Source of the DNA: Zingiber officinale
Lineage: Eukaryota; Streptophyta; Magnoliopsida; Zingiberales; Zingiberaceae
Reading direction: 5' to 3'
Assembly (NCBI RefSeq): GCF_018446385.1
Contig: NC_055998.1
Location: 71,356,744-71,420,743, forward strand
Length of the DNA stretch: 64,000 bases
Shown here: piece after piece, positions 45,646 through 56,345 of the stretch
How the letters are laid out: each line of letters begins with the position of its first letter
Numbering within the stretch: the stretch's first letter is position 1
Program-made: the position numbers and the translations under genes
Notes under the pieces: model-generated
Seen by the model: only the letters and a program-made list of their open reading frames with translations
What the model was told of the DNA's origin: nothing
Databases searched by the model: none

Positions 45646-46859
45646 TGGTCAACCACATCGGAAGCTACACCTCACCTAAAGAACTCTAGGAGAAATTCTT
45701 GGAGCTCCATGAAGGCACATCTGAAGCGAAGCTTGCATAACAGGACATACTTCGGAGTCAACTAACAAACCTCCGTTTAGAAAAAGGTGAGACGGTGGTT
45801 CAACTACATGCGAAGATCAAGGAGCTGACTCAGCAAAGTGATAACCAACCTGGATTCAGTCTGCTACGCCACAACACCTTTCCCAGAACCCTAGAGTGGA
45901 CCTAGATCATAGGCGCATGTTACATATCAAAGGATCCAGAGGTAAGTACGCTAGAAGGTCTCTTTTCAGTATTAGAATTATATGAATCTAGATGTGTAGG
46001 AATAAGAAAAGAGTCAAGTTAGAACCTGGCAATAAGAGTCAACAAGAAAGATGAACTCGAGTCAGACTCAGATCTTGATGCAGACTAAGAAGTGTATATG
46101 GTAAGAAAGTTAAAAAAAAATAAATAAATCTAACAAGTTTAAAGAGATGAAGACTAAGAAAAATCTATAGAGTAAATAAAAGGTTTGATGTTATAATTAT
46201 CAGAAAGAAGGGTGCATAAAGGATGACTGCCTAGAGCTCAAAAAGGAGAAAGATAAAGGGCCAAGGCGAACCAATCATAAGAATCTCAAGGTTATTTGGG
46301 ATGAAAGTTCTTCATTCAAATCTGAGATAGAAGCCTATGTTGGACTAGCACTGATCATTAGTCACAAAGAACCAAGCAACTCGAAAGCTAGCATCAATGA
46401 AGGGGGAGCTACATCAGACGAATGTAGTGATGCAGGGGGAAAATCCAATTTTAGATCCTATATGATAAGTGAGATATGTCTCTTACCTTTTGATCAGTTA
46501 TATTTTGGAATAAAATCTATGTCTAAGTCAATGTGTAAACTAAAATCTAAAAATGAACTATTGAAAAGGAAAACCTAGAAATGAAAATGAAAATAACCTT
46601 ATCAAAATACTACCTATTAGAAGATTTTAACAAATTAAAAATTGAAAATGATAAATTAAAAAAAAAATTAGAACAATTGGAAAAGGGTGATGCATGTTTA
46701 TATGTTCATAAATTTAGAGATTTTCAAGAACTAAATTGGTATTTTAGATATTATAAGGATCAAATTATAAAAGTATCACAAAATATATTCCCCAAAAAAT
46801 TCCTGATTAATCCAGTAGGTAGGAATCTATATTGGGTTCCTAAATTATGCTTAGGTTAA

Positions 46860-47662
46860 ATCTTTATGCATGTTTTAATTTTAATTTGCCTTAATATTTT
46901 CTTTGCTTGCTTAAAATTATTTAATTTTTTCAAATAAAAAATTTCATATTCTTTCTGTTCAACATTAATTAGCTTTTAATTTTTCTAAGAAAAAATAATA
47001 TTTCATATCAGTAGAAAAACTTTAAAATTTTTTTAATATTAATAAATTTTCAATGAATTTTTTATCAAAATATTAATTTTAGATATTAAAAATTCTCAAA
47101 AATTTAATTTTCGAAAATTTATTTTTTGTGCAAATAAATTTTCTATTATACATACTTAGAAAAATTTGCAAAAGTTTTTAAGCTCAAAATCTATTTTAAA
47201 ATATTTTTTAAAGAAACTATATCTCTCTATATAAAATAATTTATTATTGTTAATATTTATTATGGTTATTCATGAAAATTTTATCACTATTCTATATTAT
47301 TATTTTTAACAGTAACAAAAATTTTCAAATAATAAAAAAATTTTAAAATTATTTTTTCAAAAATTGGTTTTTAAATCACAAAAATTCCAATTTTCAAAAA
47401 ATAATCCCCGCAATTTTTCTAAGTATTAGTTACTATTTATGTAACCCTTAGATTTTTTTTTTTCAAATTTTTTTCTATGTTTACCCCTATTTTTAATGTG
47501 ATCAAAGGGGGAGAAATAAGATTAAGTCTAGGGAGAGGTACAATTTTTGTATCAATTGTTTTAACTTGCAAATCAAATGTACTAAATTGCATATTCATTT
47601 AGTTTACTGTTTTGGTTTAACCCTAACTTAACTTGGGTTGATTCACATCAAAAAGGGGAGAT
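46860..47662 (+). mobile_element. Element C 3' non-coding region and PPT
   Basis: Very AT-rich, no ORF. Ends with ACATCAAAAAGGGGAGAT (PPT). An earlier GATCAAAGGGGGAGAAAT tract lies near 47502. The same arrangement, inverted, is seen in F (5911-6950). Confidence 0.75.
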
Positions 47663-48633
47663 TATAAGTAACCCGTATTAGTTTTGATGTGTTCAACTAA
47701 GCTAAGTTAGACTCTGTATATTTGATGTCTTACGTCTGAGTGTGTAGGGACTTAGGAAAGTAAGAAGTCGAGCGAAAGACGTGGAAGATAAGAAGGATGA
47801 CAAGGGAATTGAGCTAACAGACTCGGTGCATCCGAGGGATAAGAAGCTCTGGAAGAGTACATTGGTTGAGTGAGAAGGACATGTGCGACACTTCCGAAGG
47901 ACAAGAAGCCGGAGCAGAAGACTGCTCGAGGAGACAAGGTTGGAGTTTGGTTTGGGTGAGCTCAAATCTCGATGGCCGAAGAATCACCCAAGCGATAGGA
48001 GTGGAAGACCGGACAAAGTCAACTTTTAGTTGACCTTGTTCAGGTGCCTGGACCAAGTCTAGGCACTTGGATCGGCACCAGAATCATTATTGTGGATCAC
48101 TTTCGGGTCTACGTCTGCAACGGTTTAAGCACTCGGACCGGTCCGAGCGCTTGGACATGGAAAAATAGTTATTATCGCACCGTTGAGTAGCCGTTGTGAG
48201 TAGATAAGATGTACAACTAGGGGTTCTTGGAGAGGATCCAAGCGCCCGGAGATGCTACATTAGTAAATAATCACTTTGACTAGTGAGACTATAAATAATG
48301 CCCTAGTTCACCTAGTTTCAATAACAACACTTGTATTTAAATATAGGATTACTGTTTTCATTTCCTGAGCTGTAAACCATTATACGGGGCTTCTCCGCCT
48401 CCAAGAATTTGCTCAAAGAAAGAGTTTTGATAGTGTGTGTCATTTGTCTTAAATTAGCAACCTTCCCGGTTGCAAACCAAATAAATCTGGTAGCCTTATT
48501 TAATTTTTATGCAATTCAATTTCTATTTCACTAGCAAGTGTTTATTAATTTAATCGAAAGTTTTGATGAGGGTAACTTTGTTATTTCAGGCTATTTACCC
48601 GCCCCCCCCTCTAGCTGCCACCCAAGACCAACA
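47663..48633 (+). repeat. Element C 3' LTR (971 bp)
   Basis: Begins TATAAGTAACC (terminal TG mutated to TA), ends AGACCAACA, followed by TSD GTAGA. A cluster of AGCGC(C)TTGGA / TCGGACCGGTCCGAGCGC words is at 48040-48235, then CTATAAATAATG (about 48289) as TATA box. Confidence 0.88.
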
Positions 48634-49220
48634 GTAGAAAGAGTCTACTATAGACGTCCACTCGGGTGTTCTCAAAAAAGTATTTAAAGCATACCTTAGT
48701 GAATCTCGATTTATTACTATTTTTCTAAGATTCGTGAGTCCGGTGATCAGCTCCTTGATTTTTGCATGTAGATTTTTCCATCCAGAGGTTGTTGAGTTGG
48801 TTCCAGAGCAGGTCTCATCTTGTGAGTTTAGCCTTCGAGGTCCCTTTGTGCAACTCCAGGAACTTCTCCCAGAGTTATTTGGTTGACTCATAGGCTCTGA
48901 TCCAGTTGACTTCTTGTGTTGACAGAACTCTCAGCAGATGAAACTCTACTTTGTCTTTTGCCATGAAGTCAACTTGCTCTTTCTTGCTCCACAAATGCTC
49001 TTCTTTTTTAGCTCCATATTGATTAATGGGTGCTGTAAAATCATATTTAATCATGAGCAACATATCAAAATCCATTTTAAATAATACCTTGCTTCATTTT
49101 CTTTTTTCCAATTTGTGAAATCTCCTTTGAACTTTGACGGATGAATACTTGCTCAAGCCATCTCCGTACTGCTTCAGTTGGCAGTTAGTCCTTTAGAGGC
49201 ATCTGGACTCTAATACCAAT
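48634..49220 (-). pseudogene. Element F gag, N-terminal half, and PBS
   Basis: On the minus strand from the PBS (TTGGTATTAGAGTCC, 49205-49219): KFKGDF, a frame shift, MDFDMLLMIKYDF, WSKKEQVDFMAKDKVEF, then another frame with KIKELITGLTNL and EWTSIVDSF up to the insertion site of C, where residues continue at 7767. It is the family relative of C's gag and shows the segment that C lost at the B junction. Confidence 0.8.
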
Positions 49221-50172
49221 TGATGGTCCCATGAAGGTCAGCAAGAGAGGGGTGAATAGCCTGCAAGTACAATTTAAAACTAATCTCTTGCTTTCTACTT
49301 ACCAAGGACACGCTGTTAGTTTAAACAAAACAAATAATATAAAGAAAGAGTAAGAGACAAGAAGTTTTATTTAGTTACAACTAGAATGGTTGTTAATCCA
49401 AGCTAGTTGAAACTTTCCACTAAGAGATCTCCTTTGACAAAGGTGGAGTAACCTCTTACAATTTTTGAAACCATAGAAACAAAGAACAAAATTCGAATAT
49501 AGTATGTTGTATTAAACTTCGAGGATCAGGACTCTATTTATAACCCACCGATCGAACTAGTTGTTTGCTGATGTGGCGGCTCCAGGGTGCTTGGAACATG
49601 ATTTGGGAGCCTGGATGTGGTCGTCTCGATCCACTCTGCAATGGCACTTCATTAATGAAGTTATCACTGTTTGGGCGCCTAGATCGGTCCGGGCGGGCGC
49701 CTAGACTGGTCCAGGTGCTTGGAGTCTTACTACATGGACTCCAAATCTGATCCTCATTGTAATGGCTTGACGAGGTGCCCAAGCTGGTCCGGGCACCTGG
49801 ACATGTCAACTTTGTGTTGACTTGTCCGATAGCTTCATCGATCAATTAGGTGATTCTCCGGTCATCCAAAGTTGAGCTCACCCGAACCCAATTCTGGACT
49901 TCTCCTTGAGCAGCCTTCCTCGTCAGCTTCTTGTCCCTCGGAAGTGTCACACACGTTCTTCTCATTTGTTGGTGTACTCTTCGGTAGCTTCTCATCCCTT
50001 GGATTCTCCGAGCCCATCAACTCGATTCTCGTGCCATCCTTCTCATTTGTTACGTCTTCCACTCTACTTCTTGTGTTCTTAAGTCCCTGTACACTTAGAC
50101 ACAAGATATCAAAAAACACATAGTTTAACTTAACCCAGTTGATCACATCAAAACTCACCTCTGGTACTTACA
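49221..50172 (-). repeat. Element F 5' LTR (952 bp)
   Basis: Minus strand TGTAAGTACCAGAGG to GGGACCATCA. Related over its U3 to C's LTRs (TTTTGATGTGATCAAC, ACTTAAGAACACAAGAAGT). A cluster of GGGCGCCTAGA/CCGGGCGGGCGCC words is at about 49570-49805. Outside flank is ATACCC, in H. Confidence 0.85.
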
Positions 50173-51007
50173 ATACCCTTTGTCACTAAGGACCCCCAGT
50201 CATACAATTTAGAGCACCTCCCTTACACAGTGACCAATCATTCACATCCATTTAATTAAACATCATATACATGTAATCATTCATCATACACACATTTAAT
50301 CAAACATGAACAATGCATAAACATATCATTAAATAAGGAAATGATTGAATCCATAGTTTATACATCAACATCACTCACAATTACTCCCTATATCTTAAAA
50401 TCTGGAGGTCTACTCCATAGCAATGAAAAAAACAACCAAAAGACATGAAGAATATCATTCTACAACCTAAATCATAAAGAAAGGAGAAGAGAAAGCTTAG
50501 CAATGCATCATCAATGTCTTCGGGAGGATCTCCATGCTTCGGTGGTGGACGGATCATCAACGACTCCACAAATGGTGACTCTAGGATTTCTCCTATAAGG
50601 GGAAAACCCTCTCCCCTAGAAGAGGATGGAGTCCCTTGGTTCAAGATGAGTTAAGCAAGAGTTTACTTGACCCTTTTATACCTCCCTCAAACTTTCTAGA
50701 TCTACCCCTTTGTTGAGATCTGCTAAAACTAGCTTTTTAGACCTTTAGATCTAGTTTTCTTGGTTTGAGCTTTGAACCAAAGTTGTAGATCTTGAAATTA
50801 TCTAACTTTTAATAGGTGGTTTGACCTGTGGCTCCAACTGAGTGGAAAGTTATGACCATTTTACTTTTGATTTGTAGTACTATACAGAATTTGACACAGT
50901 CGTACCTAAAAGGCACAATCTGCCCATGGGAAGCTAGAGCAGAAAGACACAGCCATATCTTTAGGGCACGACTAAGGCATGGCAGTCACTATGAGGAAGG
51001 CACAACC

Positions 51008-53174
51008 TGTAACGCCCCGCCTTCTACTGACTAAGCTGTAAGGCCGGGGGTTACTTACATTATCTAACTATGGTATGCGGGAAGCTGAACTAATTTAAAA
51101 TTTCTACTAATTGCTATAAAATCTGGAATTTATATTCCAGATACACTTTTATTATTGTACATATGCTAAAGAAGGGAACCTAAACTTTCTATTTGATCAA
51201 GGAGCTGAAATCAGACTTTCCAATCGATCGGCTAATCGATTGGAGCTCCTTGATCGATCCACTGATTGATTCAACGTGCTACTGTGCACGGAGGTCAATT
51301 CTGAATCGATCGGCTGATCGATCTAGCCTGGCCAATCAATCCGGTAATCGATTCAGAGGCTTTATGTTCACGAAAATTAAATTCCCGATCAATCGGTTGA
51401 TCGATCCATGGCCGATCGATCAATTGATCGATTCATCAGCTCTCTGTATGCGGTAGATCACTTCCCAATCGATCGGTTGATCGATTGGAGCTCTGATTTC
51501 TGCTGCATTTCAGTAGTTTCATGTACAACACGAATGTATCAACCAATAACCATTGTAATATTACTAAGCATGACATGATTGATAACTTACCGACTAACAT
51601 CAAGGTAGCTAGAAGTCTAGGCATAATATAGTGCATACTTTCACGATTCATAACATTTAGACATTCAAAAGGTGCGAATAATAAAATATAAGGAGTTCTA
51701 ATCCTTTAAACTTGCTAGTCTCCAAGGGTCTTTATTCCAAGTTCCTTCTCACACACATCTTGGCACATTGACCTCCAACCTCCACTAATCCATCTTCCCT
51801 TTACCTTTATCTACAGTATAAGGAAAAGGAAACTATAAGCTTGGGAGCTTAGTAAAAACCATCTACCTCACAAAACATGCATTCGATGAAATCATGCCTT
51901 TTAAAAGATGCTATGCTAATATACATGATGAGAATCATACTAGAATACTGAAACATGGCGATCAACTACTAAACATAAACTATTTGTTGTATCAACAAGA
52001 AAACTAAACTGATACATAAGCTAAGCTAAAATTAATATTAGGTTAATGTTGGAACTGTACCGTATTCACATAACTGATTTGTGAAGTTTTGGAAAACTAT
52101 TTTCATAATAGATAAAAATACTAATCATGCTGTTGATGGGCCCGACAACTATACTTGCTATGCGCGCATCCCTAACTAGACCCGAGGTAGCTAGTCTTGA
52201 ATCTAGTAGGGTTTACTAGGTTATCTAAACCTAGGGACGACTATGGGAGCCCAACCCAAGGACAACTAAGAGTCTAGTATAGTGCCACTGATAAAGTAAA
52301 ATACTGGTTCATAAGATAATTTATCTTAATTATCTTGCTCTTACTAGGTTATCTGAACCTAGATCTAGGTTATCTGAACCTAGAGGCGACTATGGGAGCC
52401 CACCCATTGGACCGTAGTCCCATACAAACTGAAGCAAGACTAAGTATGCTATTTAAAATGCTTCTATGACATTTAACTGAACTATTAAAATGCCCACTGT
52501 AGCATATAACTGTACTAGTCATTTTATCGAGCACTTGGTGTGCTCTAATTCTACATATGGCTGAACTAAGAATGTAGAAACATACGATTAGCTACTTATA
52601 CTGCAGGTGAGGGGTTACTTACTTCCTGCGCTAGGTTTCTTACAATTATGATCGCTAGGTTTCTAGAGAAGAAGATCTCTTCGGCGATCTTCGTACGTCT
52701 ACGCGTTCTTTTCGTGGAGAGGAGCGTCCTCGTATCGGAGTTGTCGCCGGAAGGTGCTCCTACGACCCTAGGGGTGGAACCCTAGTTCTCTTGGGCTTGT
52801 GCGCCGAGAGGGTGAGGAGGAGAGGAGGCGGCGTCGGGTGAGGGTGAGGAATAAGAGAAGTGGTTGATCAAAATAATAATCCCCACTTAAATTCCCTATT
52901 TATATTAAGTGATTAATACGACCCAACTCCATCATAAATATAATTTCTCTCCTCTTCTTTCAGCACACCCCTGCTAGGGCCCCCTGATTACTAAGGTCAT
53001 CTATAAATTGTAAGGTCTAATAGGTCTCGGGTTCAATTCCCGTTTAGGCTATTTTACATTTTTATTTAATTTTGCTACTTCTGCTACTTCAAAAATTCCA
53101 GAAAAATATTCTAAAATTCCAGAAAAATAATAGAATATTTCTAAAATTTATTTTGAGAATTTTTGGGCATTACA
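51008..53174 (-). mobile_element. Solo LTR G (2,167 bp), probable Ty3/gypsy
   Basis: Perfect TSD CAACC (51003-51007, 53175-53179). On the minus strand it begins TGTAATGCCCAAAAATTC and ends GGGGCGTTACA. There is no internal region, so it is the product of LTR-LTR recombination. Features: a (A/G)ATCGATCGGTTGATCGAT word cluster (51215-51495), repeated TAGGTTATCTGAACCTAG inverted repeats (about 52215-52385), and a GC-rich stretch (52640-52850). The AATTTTCTGGAATTTT-type start is shared with I and K. Confidence 0.9.
51215..51495. repeat. Solo LTR G cluster of ATCGATCGGTTGATCGAT words
   Basis: About eight imperfect palindromes (for example CAATCGATCGGTTGATCGATTG, first and last residues uncertain between copies) within 280 bases, spaced ~35-40 bases apart with GAGCTC or TTCATG spacers. 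Confidence 0.82.
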
Positions 53175-53606
53175 CAACCTACCGGTGGAAAACTAGAATT
53201 TGCTTTGGAAATGGCATGGTCGTGCCTATGATGCATGGCCTAACCATGGAACTCTTTGAGACAAGACATGCTCGTGCCTTATAGACATGCCCCATGCCTT
53301 ACGTACTATTTGTGAGGGTGGGGAGGGGAAGGGAAACTTGAAACCCTGTTTAGGAGGAAGTGAGCTACAGAAAGGAAAGGTAAGAAAGGTTAAGCTTTAA
53401 CCTTCTTTACCTATGAAACGAAATTAAAAAAAAATATGTTCCAATTTTATCCATGTTTTATTATATTAATTCTAAAAATTATTGTTTTAGATATTCTTTG
53501 TGTCGTGATGAAAAACACTCACACTGCTCAAGTCGCACCGCTGATGCTCGCACTCTGCTGATGCTGACGTCGACGCCGACACCAATGCCGACTTTGATGT
53601 TAATGC

Positions 53607-56167
53607 TGTCACGCCCCCAGAGGAGTCCTTGCCAGAAGAAATTTCGGCAGCATCTCCCCTGTACGAGTGACAATCTGATGCATTACTACATAAAAAAATA
53701 TACATCAGCCACACTCGGCTGGAATATATATACCATGGAAAATGGAAACAACACAACCACGCAGTTTAATATACTCAGCCTACTCGGCTGGACAGAAGAT
53801 AATATAAGCACAGCGGAAAGAAAACGAAGAGAAAACCCACAAATTGCAAAGTTATCAAAACATCACTAATACCAAGTCCACACCACAAGTATCAAAACAT
53901 AGTTCTCACAACACCAAATCCAACGAATACGAAATGCAAGTAAAGAGAAACAGAACCAAAAATCAATTTTCGAATATGACGCGGGACCCAGGACTGGCAG
54001 CCGGCATCTCTCCAAGCATCACCATTTTACGGGGTGGTGAGTATTGGAACTCAGCGGGTAAGGAAAGAGATAGTGCATGATCATAATCAACCAATAAAGA
54101 ATACCCAAAAGGAATACAGTCTCATAAGAGAATAGCAGATACAAAAAAATAAAACCATGATAAAGGTTCCTACCTGGAACGATATCCTAGGCTAGATATA
54201 GAAAGTCAGAAATGGTACTAATCTGCTACAGTACTGCTCATAACTACAGAGGTAATGGGTAAGGTATATAAACATTTCCAATTACTAAACCAAGGTTTAA
54301 CCACCTACAACGTGAGCATATCTTAACATAAGACAGCATGTCAGCATAAGTGAACAACAGCAAGAAGCAACGACAACATAAATATACCACAGCAGCATAA
54401 GTAAACAATAACAACATAAGTAAACAGCAGCAGCCAAAGCAGGCATAATAACAGCGTATGCACGGATGGTCACCCCGCCCACCTCTCTGCACCATGACCC
54501 CTGTATGGTCGAGAGGCCGGATCAGTCACTCGAGTGACCGGATGGACAGGTGCTGAGTAGCTAACTAGCTACACAAAGCCACTACCCATGCGTGGCCGAG
54601 TGCGGCACGACAGGATAAGCGGCATCAACTCCAGCTACCACTCTCTTGAGTGGCCGAGGATGCGGCATGTATGCAATGACATGATGCGAACAATGCAACA
54701 GTCATCATATATATATATATAAGCAGAAACATGTATGCTACATGAAGCCAGCATGCTCAATAACGTACATAAACAAACAACAGTTAAAGCATACAAATAT
54801 GATATCTAGTATCTGCTACGGATCACAGACAACAAAAGAGACTGTATAGATATGGAAACGAATATCTCAAAGATAACGTGGAAGTATCAAGTACCGGAAA
54901 AATAAGAGTGGAGTCAAGGTAAACAGTCCTTATCCAAAATAGTTCATGCACTAAGGTTAAAGTACTAAAAGAAAACAAAGCAAGAAGTACCCGCCTCAAT
55001 AGAAGATCAAATCAAGAAATCCTCCGTCGAGACACCCGACTTGGATCAAAGTCCTGTAACGCATAATATACCGATTTAGCTAATTACATAAATTAATTAG
55101 CTAAAACAAATCTCCGGTTAAAATCTACATCCATTGATTATCTAGGGTTAACTTCGTTAAACCCAAATCGTTCCACTAATCGATTAGATTAAAATCCAAC
55201 CTAACCTTAAATCAAATTAAAACAACCTATCCCTAACTTAACCACAAGTTAACCTAACTACATATGCACAACCAACTACTTAAAGAAGCAAACATATCCA
55301 AACAAACTCACCCAAATTGATATCCTAGCCTGCGCTTCACCACCGCAGAAAAATCGTTGCCAAAATCTGGTGGCCAAAATTACAATGAAGTTGCTGCCGG
55401 AACACAATGGAGCTGCTGGAACCCTATGGCTTATGTGGCAGCAACATAGACAATTGCCAATCTCCAGAACATCCAAGCACCAAGAACTAGGGCACGAGAG
55501 GAAGAAGGTTACCTGAGCTAGGGCAGGATGAACAACTGCTGTCGGCGGTCTCTCTGTGGCGATCAGCGTCGAGGAGAATTAGGGTTTGGCTGGCCAGCAC
55601 TAGGGCAGAGGTCAAGGGCAGAGGGAAGGGTCGGCTGTTGGCGCGGTGAGGACCTCCCTTCCAGCGACGGTTGGACCCAGCGATGTTCGGGCGACGCCGT
55701 AAGATAAAGAGGAGGAGATGGCCGGCGGAGGAGGAGAAGAGTTCAGGCGACGCGACTCGGAAGAGAAGGGAAGAAGCTTCGAAGGAAGGAAGCGGCGTCG
55801 AGTTGGCTAGGGCACGACGTCGAGCTCAACGAAGAGGGAAGAGGGGTCGGCGGTGTTTTGGGCAGGGGATCGCGAGCGGGAGAGGGAGAGGCGCGCTTGT
55901 GAGGATGCTAGGGCACGACTATTTAGGTTTTTATAATATAAACTTAGGTTTAGATAAATTAAAACCTAAGTTTATTCCTCAATCAACAGCCATAATTAGG
56001 TATTCCAAACGGACCTTTTCCAAAACTTATAATTTTATCCCCTCAAAATACGCCCTACGGGCTCCGATTAAATCCTAGAAAATTTCTAAAATTTCCTAAA
56101 AATTCTAGTAAGATTATTTGGCAAAAAATCTTATTATTTAAATATTATTTGGGTACTGTATTTTACA
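53607..56167 (-). mobile_element. Solo LTR I (2,561 bp), same family as K
   Basis: Perfect TSD AATGC (53602-53606, 56168-56172). On the minus strand it begins TGTAAAATACAGTACCC and ends GGGGGCGTGACA. Shared with K: the TGTAAAATAC start, an AATTTT-rich first 150 bases, a GC-rich block (55550-55920), a CTGAGT-n-ACTCACC-CCCCG motif and GTGTGGACTTGGT. It contains the perfect palindrome GTCACTCGAGTGAC (54525-54538). No internal region. ORF 55671-56078 is GC-rich LTR sequence, not a recognised gene. Confidence 0.9.
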
Positions 56168-56172
56168 AATGC

Positions 56173-56345
56173 CAAGTTCGACGTCGACTTCAATGCCGAT
56201 GTCGATGCCAACACTGACTTTGACACTAGCAGCAACTTCGATGTTTACTTTGATGTTGACGCCAAGTTCGACGTCGACTTCGATGTCGATGCCAACACCG
56301 ACTTTGACACTGACACCAACTTCGACGCCGACTTTAACAAATGAG
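56173..56345. repeat. GACGTCGACTTCGATGTC minisatellite in element J
   Basis: 6- and 12-base units of GA(C/T)(G/T)(C/T)C/TTCGA type, arranged in two higher-order copies of about 75-90 bases (both starting AAGTTCGACGTCGACTTC). Its beginning lies at about 53545-53601 on the other side of solo LTR I. Both strands are open across it (alternating Val-Asp/Val-Gly on minus, Ser-Thr-Met-Pro on plus), as expected of a hexamer repeat. Confidence 0.85.

Larger units (their letters stand above)
35541..46859 (+). pseudogene. Element C gag, broken and split by element B
   Basis: N-terminal part 35541-35749: stops after MDQRKEEDD, then PKFKGDFAHRKRKMEVFFKI, a copia gag start. The C-terminal part resumes near 45655: LHEGTSEAKLA, an EWT-to-YISKDPEVSTLEGLFSVLELYESRC stretch with stops, a degenerate knuckle CYNYQKEGCIKDDC (about 46193), an acidic linker, and a coiled coil ending LINPVGRNLYWVPK (46581-46859). 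Compared with F's gag, about 15-25 residues are missing at the B junction. Multiple stops and shifts disable it. No pol follows. Confidence 0.8.
7773..48633 (+). mobile_element. Element C, gag-only copia type, with nested insertions (40.9 kb span)
   Basis: The 5-bp duplication GTAGA flanks it exactly (7768-7772 and 48634-48638). Ends are TGTAAGTA and GACCAACA. Its own sequence is 7773-8303, 35177-35749 and about 45649-48633; everything else is D1 (with E and D2 inside) and B. Without insertions it would be about 4 kb: LTR, tRNA-Met PBS, gag only, PPT, LTR. F is a second copy of this family, so C inserted into its own relative, in opposite orientation. Confidence 0.88.

Noticed and set aside
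52985-53060. tRNA-like B box (GGGTTCAATTCCC) near the end of solo LTR G
   Set aside because: No matching A box, acceptor stem or anticodon arm; the position is inside an LTR.
55671-56078. GC-rich plus-strand ORF with an Arg-rich product
   Set aside because: It lies in the antisense of solo LTR I, in the GC-rich block shared with K, and has no recognisable domain.
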